Source of the DNA: a virus
DNA length: 44,573 bases
Virus record (IMG/VR): IMGVR_UViG_3300047472_000097
Span: 1 to 44,573 of that record
Direction: 5' to 3' (one strand)
Shown here: in pieces, positions 32,576 to 39,034 of the stretch
How the letters are laid out: each line of letters opens with the position of its first letter
Numbering within the stretch: the stretch's first letter is position 1
Position numbers and translations under genes: made by a program
Notes under the pieces: model-generated
The model's database searches: none
The model's input: the letters and a program-made list of their open reading frames with translations, nothing else
What the model was told of the DNA's origin: nothing

Positions 32576-32843
32576 CAAAGAATCTATCTATGACGAGAAG
32601 ATAGCTCCCCTAATGCAGCGGATTATTTAAATATGCAAGGCGGAAGAACTACCAATGGTGGCATCATTTTATATTCAGTCAGCAGATGTAAGCAGGTTAG
32701 AAGGAGAGATGGTCGTTTCAACAATCATTCCAGCAAAAGACAACACACCTGCTGCATTCAAGGAAATCGAGAGAGTGCTTTATCCACGGAATTATGCCAT
32801 GGCTGTCACCATAACTCGTGTCGAGGAAGGAGATAACAGATGA
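32559..32843 (+). pseudogene. Small protein gene interrupted by an ochre codon
   Basis: ATG 32559 (GTGGAG upstream) opens 23 codons (MKQAYDKESIYDEKIAPLMQ...) to TAA 32628-32630. The same frame continues for 70 codons (ICKAEELPMVASFYIQSADV...) to TAG 32843. The two parts read as one protein of 94 residues in a pattern common among phage proteins (DEKIAPLM...ICK...IPMVASF). The downstream part has internal ATGs (32655) but no good ribosome binding site. Confidence 0.65.
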
Positions 32844-33163
32844 CACCTACAAGGGAAGAGAACAACATGAAAAAACTCGAAACGGGCTTATACGTTGAAA
32901 TTGAAGGTATCACGGTTCACTATGGCAGGGTGTTAAATACGCTTCGCCCGGCAGGTTGGGATGGAATGGTCTACTTTGTTCATACAGGGTCTTATGACGG
33001 GATAACTAAGCACAATGCTGCCGTTGAAAAAGTGGCTGATCTGTTTGAATCCCAAAGCTATGACCATGGAAGTGAATGGAGAGAAACAAAGCGTGAGTTA
33101 ATTGATTCTGATGAATCTTCGTATGTCTCACTAATTTCTTTCAGGATCAGAGACAGTTACTGA
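32840..33163 (+). CDS. Hypothetical protein (107 aa)
   Basis: ATG behind GAAGGAGA, overlapping the previous stop. The product is mixed alpha/beta (LYVEIEGITVHYGRVLNTLR). A second ATG at 32867 with its own GGGAAGAG could give a protein 9 residues shorter. No family is seen. Confidence 0.6.
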   Translation: MTPTREENNMKKLETGLYVEIEGITVHYGRVLNTLRPAGWDGMVYFVHTGSYDGITKHNAAVEKVADLFESQSYDHGSEWRETKRELIDSDESSYVSLISFRIRDSY

Positions 33164-33225
33164 TTGGCCGCCAGGCCTCCGATTCGACCGCAATACTCAG
33201 CGTAGCGGAGGCCGACACAGGTCTG
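33163..33225 (+). repeat. GC-rich accessory element, copy 3 (intergenic)
   Basis: Begins ATTGGCCG directly after a stop codon. GGCCTCCG (33174-33181) pairs with CGGAGGCC (33206-33213) over 8 perfect bp. Matches the copy at 33831 at about three quarters of positions, including ATTGGCCG, TCCGATTCGA and CAGGTCTG. Confidence 0.7.
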
Positions 33226-33273
33226 TACTTAACTTATAAGGGGGCATAGACCCCAAAGGGAGAGGATAACAGG

Positions 33274-33471
33274 ATGGAAAGAATGTTTGAGGAAACGGTC
33301 CAGATAGACTATTGCCAATGCGTTTATTGTGGTCACAAATTCGGGGGCCGCAGTGCTTGCAATGCTGATATGGACTGCACCACTGTCACATGCCCAGAGT
33401 GTGAGAAGGAAATGAATGTGTTCATCTCTGTGGAATATACGTGTTCGCCTATAGATGATTCAGAGGTATAA
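33274..33471 (+). CDS. Zinc-ribbon protein (65 aa)
   Basis: ATG behind GGGAGAGG. CVYC and CPEC, separated by a short loop, form a zinc ribbon (YCQCVYCGHKFGG ... TCPECEKEM). It may bind nucleic acid or act as a small adaptor protein. It follows repeat copy 3. Confidence 0.65.
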   Translation: MERMFEETVQIDYCQCVYCGHKFGGRSACNADMDCTTVTCPECEKEMNVFISVEYTCSPIDDSEV

Positions 33472-33485
33472 GGGGGAGAAGAGGA

Positions 33486-33659
33486 ATGTTCAGGAAAAAG
33501 GATCGGCAACTGTTAGAATTGGTTGAAAGCCAGACTAGAAGTATTGCTGCACTCACTATGGCATTGACTTCATGCCTTGCTGATGCAGGCCACATTGACG
33601 GAGATAAGGCAGCGGAGATATCGAAAGAACTCATGAAAATATATAACGTACGGAAGTAG
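33486..33659 (+). CDS. Small helical protein (57 aa)
   Basis: ATG 33486 behind GGGGGAGAAGAGG encodes 57 residues (MFRKKDRQLLELVESQTRSI...) with two helices. The spacer between it and the next gene repeats the same AGGGGGAGAAGAGGA leader, so the two translation signals look duplicated. Confidence 0.6.
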   Translation: MFRKKDRQLLELVESQTRSIAALTMALTSCLADAGHIDGDKAAEISKELMKIYNVRK

Positions 33660-33675
33660 AGGGGGAGAAGAGGAT

Positions 33676-33831
33676 ATGATCGTAATCAACTTTGAATGCA
33701 ACGCCTGCGGCAGCAAGGACGGGCAACTCGACATGCTACTTGATGAACCTATAATATTCTGCCGTAAGTGTGAGGAACATGAACCTATCAAGGACTACGA
33801 TATTGTGGGACACGGAACGGAAATAGATTAA
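33676..33831 (+). CDS. Zinc-ribbon protein (51 aa)
   Basis: ATG 33676 behind GGGGGAGAAGAGG. CNAC and CRKC (FECNACGSKDG ... IIFCRKCEEHE) form a zinc ribbon; the end is acidic. The stop codon is followed directly by repeat copy 4. Confidence 0.65.
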   Translation: MIVINFECNACGSKDGQLDMLLDEPIIFCRKCEEHEPIKDYDIVGHGTEID

Positions 33832-33891
33832 TTGGCCGAAGGGCTCCGATTCGAACGAATTACCCAGTTTACGGGGGCCGGAGCAGGTCTG
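33831..33891 (+). repeat. GC-rich accessory element, copy 4 (intergenic)
   Basis: Begins ATTGGCCGAAGGGC immediately at a stop codon, contains TCCGATTCGA and ACGGGGGCCGGAGCAGGTCT. GCTCCG and CGGAGC can form a 6-bp stem in the place where copy 3 has an 8-bp stem. Confidence 0.7.
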
Positions 33892-33921
33892 GCTCCCCAT
33901 AAAGAAAGGAACAACAAACCT

Positions 33922-34116
33922 ATGATCAATTGGATCGAGTATGACCCGGCGAATCCGCCAGAAGAGCACATAGAACATTTAGTATGCTCGAGTGGATCCC
34001 ATGTATGGGTAGCGAGGTTTATTTCTGGTAAATGGCACGTGGATTACAGCACCCTTAATTATGTCACTCACTACGCCCATATCAACCTACCAGGGGAGGA
34101 AACAGACAATGCCTAA
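33922..34116 (+). CDS. Hypothetical Trp-rich protein (64 aa)
   Basis: ATG 33922 lies after AAAGAAAGGAAC. The product (MINWIEYDPANPPEEHIEHL...) with HVWVARFISGKWHVDYS looks like a small beta protein, a type common in phage accessory regions. It overlaps the next gene by 8 bp. Confidence 0.6.
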   Translation: MINWIEYDPANPPEEHIEHLVCSSGSHVWVARFISGKWHVDYSTLNYVTHYAHINLPGEETDNA

Positions 34117-34327
34117 AACGCACATTGAATTCCTTAACGACATTTGCAGAAAAATCAAACAGTCCCCCGTGAATGGAAATGATCGCACGGTATCAGCCAC
34201 ATTCACACAGGAAGAAATAGATGGACTGGAAGAACGGCTGTCAGAAATCAACGGAATATTATTAGAGCGCCAAATTCAAGATGTCCGCAATCTAGCTAGA
34301 ACGAAAGGAGTAAAGGACAATGCCTAA
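34109..34327 (+). CDS. Hypothetical helical protein (72 aa)
   Basis: ATG 34109 behind GGGGAGGAAAC. The product is helical (MPKTHIEFLNDICRKIKQSP ... LEERLSEINGILLERQIQDV). Overlaps the next gene by 8 bp. The function is unknown. Confidence 0.6.
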   Translation: MPKTHIEFLNDICRKIKQSPVNGNDRTVSATFTQEEIDGLEERLSEINGILLERQIQDVRNLARTKGVKDNA

Positions 34328-34727
34328 ACTGACGAATGAAGATATCGAAGAGATAGAGAAGACATTGACAAAAACATGGTCCATGCATGGTATGGAAGCT
34401 AGACGGTATCAAGAGAAAATGCGGAATAATTCCTACAAATGGCTGACTGAATTAGTTGCCGAAGTGAAATATTTGCGGTTGCTGGCGGCTGACCCCACAC
34501 CACCAGTACAGCCAGACATCACACAAAGAGCCGGAAAATATTTCATAGTTAGCGTGAAGGACGAAGGATTCCATCTCCAATCGGATGAAGGAGAGGAAGT
34601 CCACTACATTCTGATAGACATTAACGGGAGAATGGAAGGCTATTCTGATGATTTGAAGGAGATAGAGTCGATCTACGGTAGAGTGACACGCATTCCTGGG
34701 GAGGTAATAACCGATGACCAGCGCTAA
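34320..34727 (+). CDS. Hypothetical protein (135 aa)
   Basis: ATG behind AAAGGAGTAAAGG. A helical N-terminal half (DIEEIEKTLTKTWSMHGMEA) precedes a beta half (YFIVSVKDEGFHLQSDEGEE). It overlaps the following gene by 14 bp. No known family. Confidence 0.6.
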   Translation: MPKLTNEDIEEIEKTLTKTWSMHGMEARRYQEKMRNNSYKWLTELVAEVKYLRLLAADPTPPVQPDITQRAGKYFIVSVKDEGFHLQSDEGEEVHYILIDINGRMEGYSDDLKEIESIYGRVTRIPGEVITDDQR

Positions 34728-34974
34728 AAAGCAGCACCGCCGTATCACCCCTATGCCGGTAATATCCAGTTTCCCGCCACCCGATCGTACAACCGTCCGC
34801 AGCGAGGTAACCACCTACGTGCTGACGGAGGAACAACTGGCTGAAGTGATCGCCAAGTACGGACCACCCACCCGGCCATACGGCAGCTATAGCAGCATAG
34901 CGACACCGCCAACACGCCAGCAGGGAGGTGCCAAGCGTGGCAAACAAGTACGGGGCAAAAAAGACGCAAGTTAA
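34714..34974 (+). CDS. Hypothetical proline-rich basic protein (86 aa)
   Basis: ATG behind GGGGAGGTAATAACCG. The product has a central helix (YVLTEEQLAEVIAKYGPP) between disordered Pro/Ser/Thr-rich parts and ends in a basic tail (GGAKRGKQVRGKK). The last 38 bp overlap the next gene. A DNA-contacting role is possible. Confidence 0.55.
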   Translation: MTSAKKQHRRITPMPVISSFPPPDRTTVRSEVTTYVLTEEQLAEVIAKYGPPTRPYGSYSSIATPPTRQQGGAKRGKQVRGKKDAS

Positions 34975-35275
34975 CGGGATACTGTTTGACAGTAAGCGAG
35001 AAGCCAACCGGTACAGAGAGCTACTTCTGATGCAGCGCGCCGGGATCGTTAAGGACATTGAGCTTCAGCCGCAATATGTACTCACAGATAAATTCAGGCA
35101 CAAACGCACAGGTAAGGTAATCCAGCCCATCAAGTACACGGCAGACTTTCTGGTCACCTATCCAGACGGACACCAGGAGATCGAGGATGCAAAGGGAGCT
35201 ATCACTCGGGACTACTCGCTACGAAAGAAACTGTTTTACAACCGTTACCCAGAACTCGAAATCAAGGAGGTTTGA
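34937..35275 (+). CDS. DUF1064 family protein, probable PD-(D/E)XK nuclease
   Basis: GTG 34937 behind GGGAGGTG gives 112 residues. The sequence has the DUF1064 pattern: NKYGAKKTQVNGILFDSKRE near the N-terminus, then YTADFLVTYPDGHQEIEDAK, where D, E and K are placed as in PD-(D/E)XK nucleases. Members of this family in phages are thought to be junction or structure-specific nucleases. Confidence 0.85.
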   Translation: MANKYGAKKTQVNGILFDSKREANRYRELLLMQRAGIVKDIELQPQYVLTDKFRHKRTGKVIQPIKYTADFLVTYPDGHQEIEDAKGAITRDYSLRKKLFYNRYPELEIKEV

Positions 35276-35279
35276 GTTT

Positions 35280-35477
35280 ATGAGAGCAGCATGGATCAAC
35301 CTTGGCACTGGATATCAGCTTATAGACGACTGTGGAGCCCATAGAGGCACAATCATCACCATGGACAAGCAAACACACCAGCGGAGCTTAAGAGCGCTGT
35401 ATGAGCCTCCTGTGGTGGTATACACGGAAGGATGCAAGATACTGCATAAAGGTGAGATTGATTGCAAAACGGCATGA
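35280..35477 (+). CDS. Hypothetical protein (65 aa)
   Basis: ATG 35280 behind AAGGAGG, 4 bp after the DUF1064 gene. The product (MRAAWINLGTGYQLIDDCGA...) looks like a small beta-barrel. It is the last gene before a new promoter. The function is unknown. Confidence 0.6.
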   Translation: MRAAWINLGTGYQLIDDCGAHRGTIITMDKQTHQRSLRALYEPPVVVYTEGCKILHKGEIDCKTA

Positions 35478-35512
35478 TTAAATCTATGAAAACGTGAGAA
35501 AACGAAAGATAT

Positions 35513-35544
35513 TTGTACAATAACGCCGGGAAATAGTGTATAAT
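35513..35544 (+). promoter_or_regulatory. Probable internal promoter
   Basis: A consensus -10 TATAAT (35539-35544) lies 52 bp before the next ATG. The nearest -35-like element is TTGTAC (35513-35518), at a long 20-bp spacing. It would drive the coiled-coil gene and the ArpU-like gene separately from the accessory operon. Confidence 0.55.
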
Positions 35545-35595
35545 ATAGGTAATAATCAATAATATGAACGTATATGACGCGAAAGGGTGAAATAC

Positions 35596-36621
35596 ATGGA
35601 TTTGACAACGGCGACACTGCAAGAATTGAAGGCAAGAATAGCAGAACTCCCACCGGGGGATGAGTTTAACCGGATCTCAAACCGCATTGCTGAATTGGAA
35701 CTGGAGGAACGTTCAAAGGCTGCTGAGCAAGAAACGGTCACCAATGAAGTCGCGAAGTTCATGGACAGTCTAGACTTCGAAGGCGTGGACCCGAAGGATT
35801 TATTTGTGAACTACACGGAAGAAAAAGCTGCAGCCTCGTATGGATACGTAAATGCCGTGATTCAAAGCGCTGTAGCAAAGATGAAACAGGCTGAGCTTGC
35901 CAATACGAATACGCTTGAAGCTACAATTTCCGCGCTTCAGGAGAAATACAAACAGTCTGAGGAAGCAAACGAGCAACTTAACCTGGAACTGAGCAATAAA
36001 ACACTGGAGATTGCGGACCTGAACAGCAGGCTCACTAACGCTACGCGGATGCTTGGAGAAGAACAGGCGGAAGTAGAGCGCCTGAACAGCCAAGTGGACG
36101 ATCTACGCAAGGAAATTGCTATCGGCGCTGCAGCAGCATCGAAGGTTGTTGAAGTTGACGTGCGTAGTACCCGGGAGATTTGGGAAGAAGAACGGCGTAA
36201 GGAAGAGGACGCAAAACCGGTTATCTACAACATCCGCTGGAAAGACGATATCCGCCGGGACACATACTTGGCTGAACTGGCCGCAACGGACGAAACCATT
36301 GAGATTCCTTACTACGCCATGAACGGAGACCTGAAGGACCCAACAGCTATGAAAGGGAGACACCGGGTGGTGACCAGCGAAGAAGCGCCATCGTTTCGAA
36401 CCGCAGCCGCTGTTGAAGAAGATCATACGAGCAATGTTCCCGTGGGTAGCGACTTAACACTCACTGTACCTGCCTTTCGTGACGATGAAGACGAGAGCCC
36501 CACAGAGCCTGGATTGGCTGCTGAGGCATCAACAGTGGCTGGATCGCCAGTTACACGCGAAGAATTCGAAGAGCTCAAAGCAAGAGTCGCCCAGATCGAA
36601 TCCATTAGATCGGTTGCTTAA
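35596..36621 (+). CDS. Coiled-coil protein (341 aa)
   Basis: ATG 35596 behind GAAAGGG; first gene after an internal promoter. Residues about 95-180 form a long coiled coil (heptads in ISALQEKYKQSEEANEQLNL and LNSQVDDLRKEIA), followed by an acidic region and a final short coiled coil. No enzymatic motif is visible. As the last large early gene it may be a scaffold for replication or late switching, but this is a guess. Confidence 0.65.
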   Translation: MDLTTATLQELKARIAELPPGDEFNRISNRIAELELEERSKAAEQETVTNEVAKFMDSLDFEGVDPKDLFVNYTEEKAAASYGYVNAVIQSAVAKMKQAELANTNTLEATISALQEKYKQSEEANEQLNLELSNKTLEIADLNSRLTNATRMLGEEQAEVERLNSQVDDLRKEIAIGAAAASKVVEVDVRSTREIWEEERRKEEDAKPVIYNIRWKDDIRRDTYLAELAATDETIEIPYYAMNGDLKDPTAMKGRHRVVTSEEAPSFRTAAAVEEDHTSNVPVGSDLTLTVPAFRDDEDESPTEPGLAAEASTVAGSPVTREEFEELKARVAQIESIRSVA

Positions 36622-36648
36622 GAAGATAAACGAGTAGGAGGTGAGCAC

Positions 36649-36888
36649 ATGATCATCAAGCACAGCGGAATGAAGCCGGAAGAATCCATGCTAGTCATAT
36701 GCAAGAATGAGCATGTGCTTATCTACTATGATGAGGATCGTCAGGGATGGTCTATCAATCGGTCAACCAAAAAATCGTTAGGCCATACGAGTGAAGTGTA
36801 CAGGCGCATTGAGGGATTCAGGGAAGTAGCATTTATCACAACTGAACCATTGAAGGAGGGAGAACATGGACAACAACACGGTAATTAA
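36649..36888 (+). CDS. Hypothetical protein (79 aa)
   Basis: ATG behind TAGGAGGTGAG. Small mixed protein (MLVICKNEHVLIYYDEDRQG). It overlaps the ArpU-like gene by 23 bp and is probably co-transcribed with it. Confidence 0.6.
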   Translation: MIIKHSGMKPEESMLVICKNEHVLIYYDEDRQGWSINRSTKKSLGHTSEVYRRIEGFREVAFITTEPLKEGEHGQQHGN

Positions 36889-37303
36889 GCTGCTGGCGGA
36901 TTATCGATCCTACAAGTTTGCATTGATGAACCTTGGTGGAGAGCAAGAATCAAGATATACGAACCGTAACGTGTACGCAGAAAGAAAGCCTCTGCACATC
37001 AGCAACTACAACACATGGTATGACCGGGAAAGATACACACGTGTTGTCGGTCTGCTGGAATCAGCTGTAGACTTTGTATTGAGTGACGAACAGCGTTCAA
37101 TCATCCGTGACAAATACATGGAGCGCAACCGGCTAAACCTTGGCGAGATTGCGGATAAGCTTCACAAGGACCGCAAGACGGTATCTACGCAGCACAAAAA
37201 AGCGATCAACAGCCTATGCAAAGCGCTGCTGCCAATCAGCCAAGACTACATGGAGATCAACAACCTGGACCACATGTTTGAAGACCTCAAGCCTTCGGCG
37301 TAA
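36866..37303 (+). CDS. ArpU-like late transcription activator
   Basis: ATG behind GAAGGAGGGAG. The 145-residue product ends in a sigma-70 region 4-like helix-turn-helix (LNLGEIADKLHKDRKTVSTQ HKKAINSLC, residues about 92-118) after a YDRERYTRVVGLLESAVDFV segment. That is the layout of ArpU/RinA-type regulators, which stand at the end of the early region and turn on late genes. Its stop touches four helically phased TTACCCAT repeats upstream of an extended -10 promoter, the likely binding sites. Confidence 0.8.
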   Translation: MDNNTVIKLLADYRSYKFALMNLGGEQESRYTNRNVYAERKPLHISNYNTWYDRERYTRVVGLLESAVDFVLSDEQRSIIRDKYMERNRLNLGEIADKLHKDRKTVSTQHKKAINSLCKALLPISQDYMEINNLDHMFEDLKPSA

Positions 37304-37358
37304 TTACCCATTTCTTACCCATTATTGCCCACAAATTACCCATACGAAATGCTAAAAT
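37304..37358 (+). promoter_or_regulatory. Late promoter with four phased activator sites
   Basis: TTACCCAT at 37304, 37315 and 37336, plus TTGCCCAC at 37325: start-to-start 11, 10 and 11 bp, so all face the same side of the helix. An extended -10, TGCTAAAAT (37350-37358), follows. No -35 consensus is present, as expected for an activator-dependent promoter. A second possible -10, TATAAG, lies at 37364-37369. Confidence 0.7.
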
Positions 37359-37489
37359 AGTAGTATAAGGAACATGGGCATGGGCGGCAGATAGCTACTT
37401 GCGCAGTCGCCGCCCACTCTGTTTCTTCTCACTTGGATGATTCACTCCTACCCCTTGGCGCTGGCCGTAATCGGCTGGCGCTACATTTT
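37359..37489 (+). other. Structured leader upstream of tRNA
   Basis: This part of the gene-free late leader holds two strong inverted repeats: TGGGCGGC with GCCGCCCA (about 37379-37422), and GCGCTGGCCG (37458-37467) with CGGCTGGCGC (37472-37481) around a TAAT loop, extendable to 12 bp. The second ends 8 bp before the tRNA and is followed by a short T run, so it may guide processing or act as an attenuator. Confidence 0.6.
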
Positions 37490-37563
37490 GCTCCCTTAAC
37501 TCAGCCGGGTAGAGTAGCCGCCTTATATGCGGTTTGGCGGTGGTTCAAATCCATCAGGGAGTA
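37490..37563 (+). tRNA. tRNA-Ile (anticodon TAT)
   Basis: All arms fold: acceptor GCTCCCT/AGGGAGT (one G-U), D stem ACTC/GAGT with a loop containing GGG, anticodon stem GCCGC/GCGGT with loop CTTATAT, 5-base variable loop, T stem GGTGG/CCATC with loop TTCAAAT, discriminator A. T33 and A37 are in place, so the anticodon at 37524-37526 is UAU, reading AUA. No 3' CCA is encoded. It lies in the late leader, and most bacteria read AUA with a lysidine-modified CAU tRNA instead. Confidence 0.9.
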
Positions 37564-37628
37564 TAGCAACACCCATCCATAACGCGCTAATGCGCACACT
37601 TCGATGTTGGGGATGGTTTGCATATATA

Positions 37629-37745
37629 TGATGGTTTACAGTAGATAACACAGAGTGCAAGGGCTGTGTTCAGGACACAACTGTCGGCTGCGAAAGCAGG
37701 AGGGGCCCCGAAAGGGGCGCACGGGTTCGAATCCCGTACCATCAG
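37629..37745 (+). ncRNA. Unusual tRNA-like RNA with extra hairpins
   Basis: TGATGGT (37629-37635) pairs perfectly with ACCATCA (37738-37744), and ACGGG-TTCGAAT-CCCGT (37721-37737) is a perfect T arm. Between them lie 85 bases with four hairpins in place of D, anticodon and variable arms: AACACAG/CTGTGTT, GACA/TGTC, CTGC-GAAA-GCAG and GCCCC-GAAA-GGGGC. At 116 nt it exceeds any normal tRNA. A TTCAGGA loop (anticodon CAG) is possible only in a competing fold. It may be a tRNA mimic or a degenerate or inserted tRNA. Confidence 0.6.
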
Positions 37746-37751
37746 CACAAG

Positions 37752-37782
37752 AGAGTGACGGTATATCGCCGTTGCTCTTTTT
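37752..37782 (+). terminator. Rho-independent terminator after tRNA-like RNA
   Basis: AGAGTGACGG (37752-37761) pairs with CCGTTGCTCT (37769-37778) over 10 bp with two wobble pairs, followed by a T5 run. It ends the tRNA transcript before the packaging genes, so late genes need read-through or another promoter. Confidence 0.8.
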
Positions 37783-37922
37783 GCATTTGCGGCAAAGCCG
37801 CCATCGAGTCGGACCGAATAGGCTTAACGAAGTGGAGGCCGGACAGGGTTGAGGCATTCAGAAAAATATCTCTATTGGATACTAATGATCATGATATTTA
37901 TATCCTATCAGGTGGTGAGATA
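37783..37922. other. Gene-free remainder of the late leader
   Basis: Contains a GCGGC-AAA-GCCGC hairpin directly after the terminator and a ribosome binding site (AGGTGGTGAG, 37910-37919). I see no clear promoter in it. Together with 37304-37782 it makes up about 620 bp without a protein gene. Confidence 0.5.
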
Positions 37923-38666
37923 GTGGCTACAGCAAAACCATTTATAAAACTCACCTTAGAAGACGGCACCGAGGTAGGCGTACCCACAGACGAGATCATG
38001 AGGTTTCAGAACTGGGGATCACACTTTGAAGTGATGATGAACAACAAAACCAGTTATAAGCTGCTGGGAGGCCCGACACTAAGTCAATTTCTCTCGGAGA
38101 TCAGTGAAACCGCAGCAGCGATTGTGATGAACATCGAAGGTCCGGTAGAGTTCGCCGGGGATTTGAACATTGCAGACACGGTAGACGTACACATCACCAA
38201 TCAGCAGGACGGTAACCGGGCGATAACAGCCATTCCACAGCTCACCATCGCGGACATCATCAGTTTAAACGTGGATAGCCTGCCAAACTTCACTATAAGC
38301 GTGATGCCAAATCTCAACATTGCCAGCATGCCCAACCTTACCATAGCGTCCATGCCTACACTGAGCGTCACACAGGGCGTGCAATCCTTGACCATTACAC
38401 AAAGTACCGTAGCGGTCACGAACTCCTCTACAACGCTTATAGCAGCTAACGCAGCGAGAAAGTATCTAAGGATACAGAACCAATCCCCCACATCCAAAGT
38501 GTGGATCAGGATTGGAGCCAGCGCAGCAACCACGGCAAACAGTGAGCTGCTGATGCCACTACAGTCCATCACATGGCCGATTGGTCAATACATTCCAACG
38601 GCGGAGATCAGGGCCATAGGAGACACGGTAACCTCCAAGAACATCCATGTGGAGGAAGGGACATGA
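37923..38666 (+). CDS. Beta-rich probable structural protein (247 aa)
   Basis: GTG 37923 behind AGGTGGTGAG is the likely start; the frame is open further upstream but without a good site. Residues about 115-150 carry short repeats (PNFTISVMPNLNIASMPNLT), a beta-solenoid-like pattern. The C-terminal 80 residues (RKYLRIQNQSPTSKVWIRIG ...) resemble a beta-sandwich often seen in phage decoration or fibre proteins. It is the first protein gene of the late region. A head fibre or decoration role is a reasonable guess. Confidence 0.6.
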   Translation: MATAKPFIKLTLEDGTEVGVPTDEIMRFQNWGSHFEVMMNNKTSYKLLGGPTLSQFLSEISETAAAIVMNIEGPVEFAGDLNIADTVDVHITNQQDGNRAITAIPQLTIADIISLNVDSLPNFTISVMPNLNIASMPNLTIASMPTLSVTQGVQSLTITQSTVAVTNSSTTLIAANAARKYLRIQNQSPTSKVWIRIGASAATTANSELLMPLQSITWPIGQYIPTAEIRAIGDTVTSKNIHVEEGT

Positions 38667-39034
38667 TCATCAACGTCCTGAACTTTGACGGAACTAACAT
38701 GAACGCCGGACCCAAGTGGGAAATCATCGGATCCGCAGTGACAAACTCCAGCGGAGTAGCGACATTTTACATCACGGACAATGGACTCAGTACCGGCAAC
38801 GTCCTGTTAAGCACCATAGACTACGCATGCCCCAGCACAGTCAGCAACGCAGCACAGGCCATCAACGTACCTGACGCACAAATGGCTGAGTTAAATCTTG
38901 CAGGTAAGTATGTAAGCGCCAGAGCAAGGACAATGTCAGGCGTGGTGGTGCTATCCATCAACGTATTGGGGTCCATTGGGTTCGTGGGAGCCGGCACAAC
39001 GATCTATTTCAGGGTGATTGGTAGCCCGGCATAG
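38663..39034 (+). CDS. Beta-rich probable structural protein (123 aa)
   Basis: ATG 38663 (ATGA overlap with the previous stop, GGAGGAAGGG upstream). The 123 residues (MIINVLNFDGTNMNAGPKWE ... TIYFRVIGSPA) are beta-rich, Thr/Ser/Val-rich and lack long helices. Coupling to the previous gene suggests that the two act together, for example as head decoration or fibre components. No family is recognised. Confidence 0.6.
   Translation: MIINVLNFDGTNMNAGPKWEIIGSAVTNSSGVATFYITDNGLSTGNVLLSTIDYACPSTVSNAAQAINVPDAQMAELNLAGKYVSARARTMSGVVVLSINVLGSIGFVGAGTTIYFRVIGSPA

Noticed and set aside
37304-37343. Short CRISPR-like array of TTACCCAT
   Set aside because: Units are 8 bp with 2-4 bp spacers and no cas genes are present; helical phasing next to a promoter fits protein binding sites.
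37522-37528. Reading the tRNA anticodon as TTA, an ochre suppressor that could read the three interrupted genes
   Set aside because: The 5-bp anticodon stem fixes the 7-base loop as CTTATAT, with T33 before TAT. A TTA anticodon would need C at position 33. The tRNA is therefore Ile(UAU).
37665-37685. Calling the 116-nt RNA a tRNA-Leu(CAG)
   Set aside because: The TTCAGGA loop has only a 4-bp uninterrupted stem, and the distance from the acceptor to that stem (28 nt) does not allow a normal D arm.
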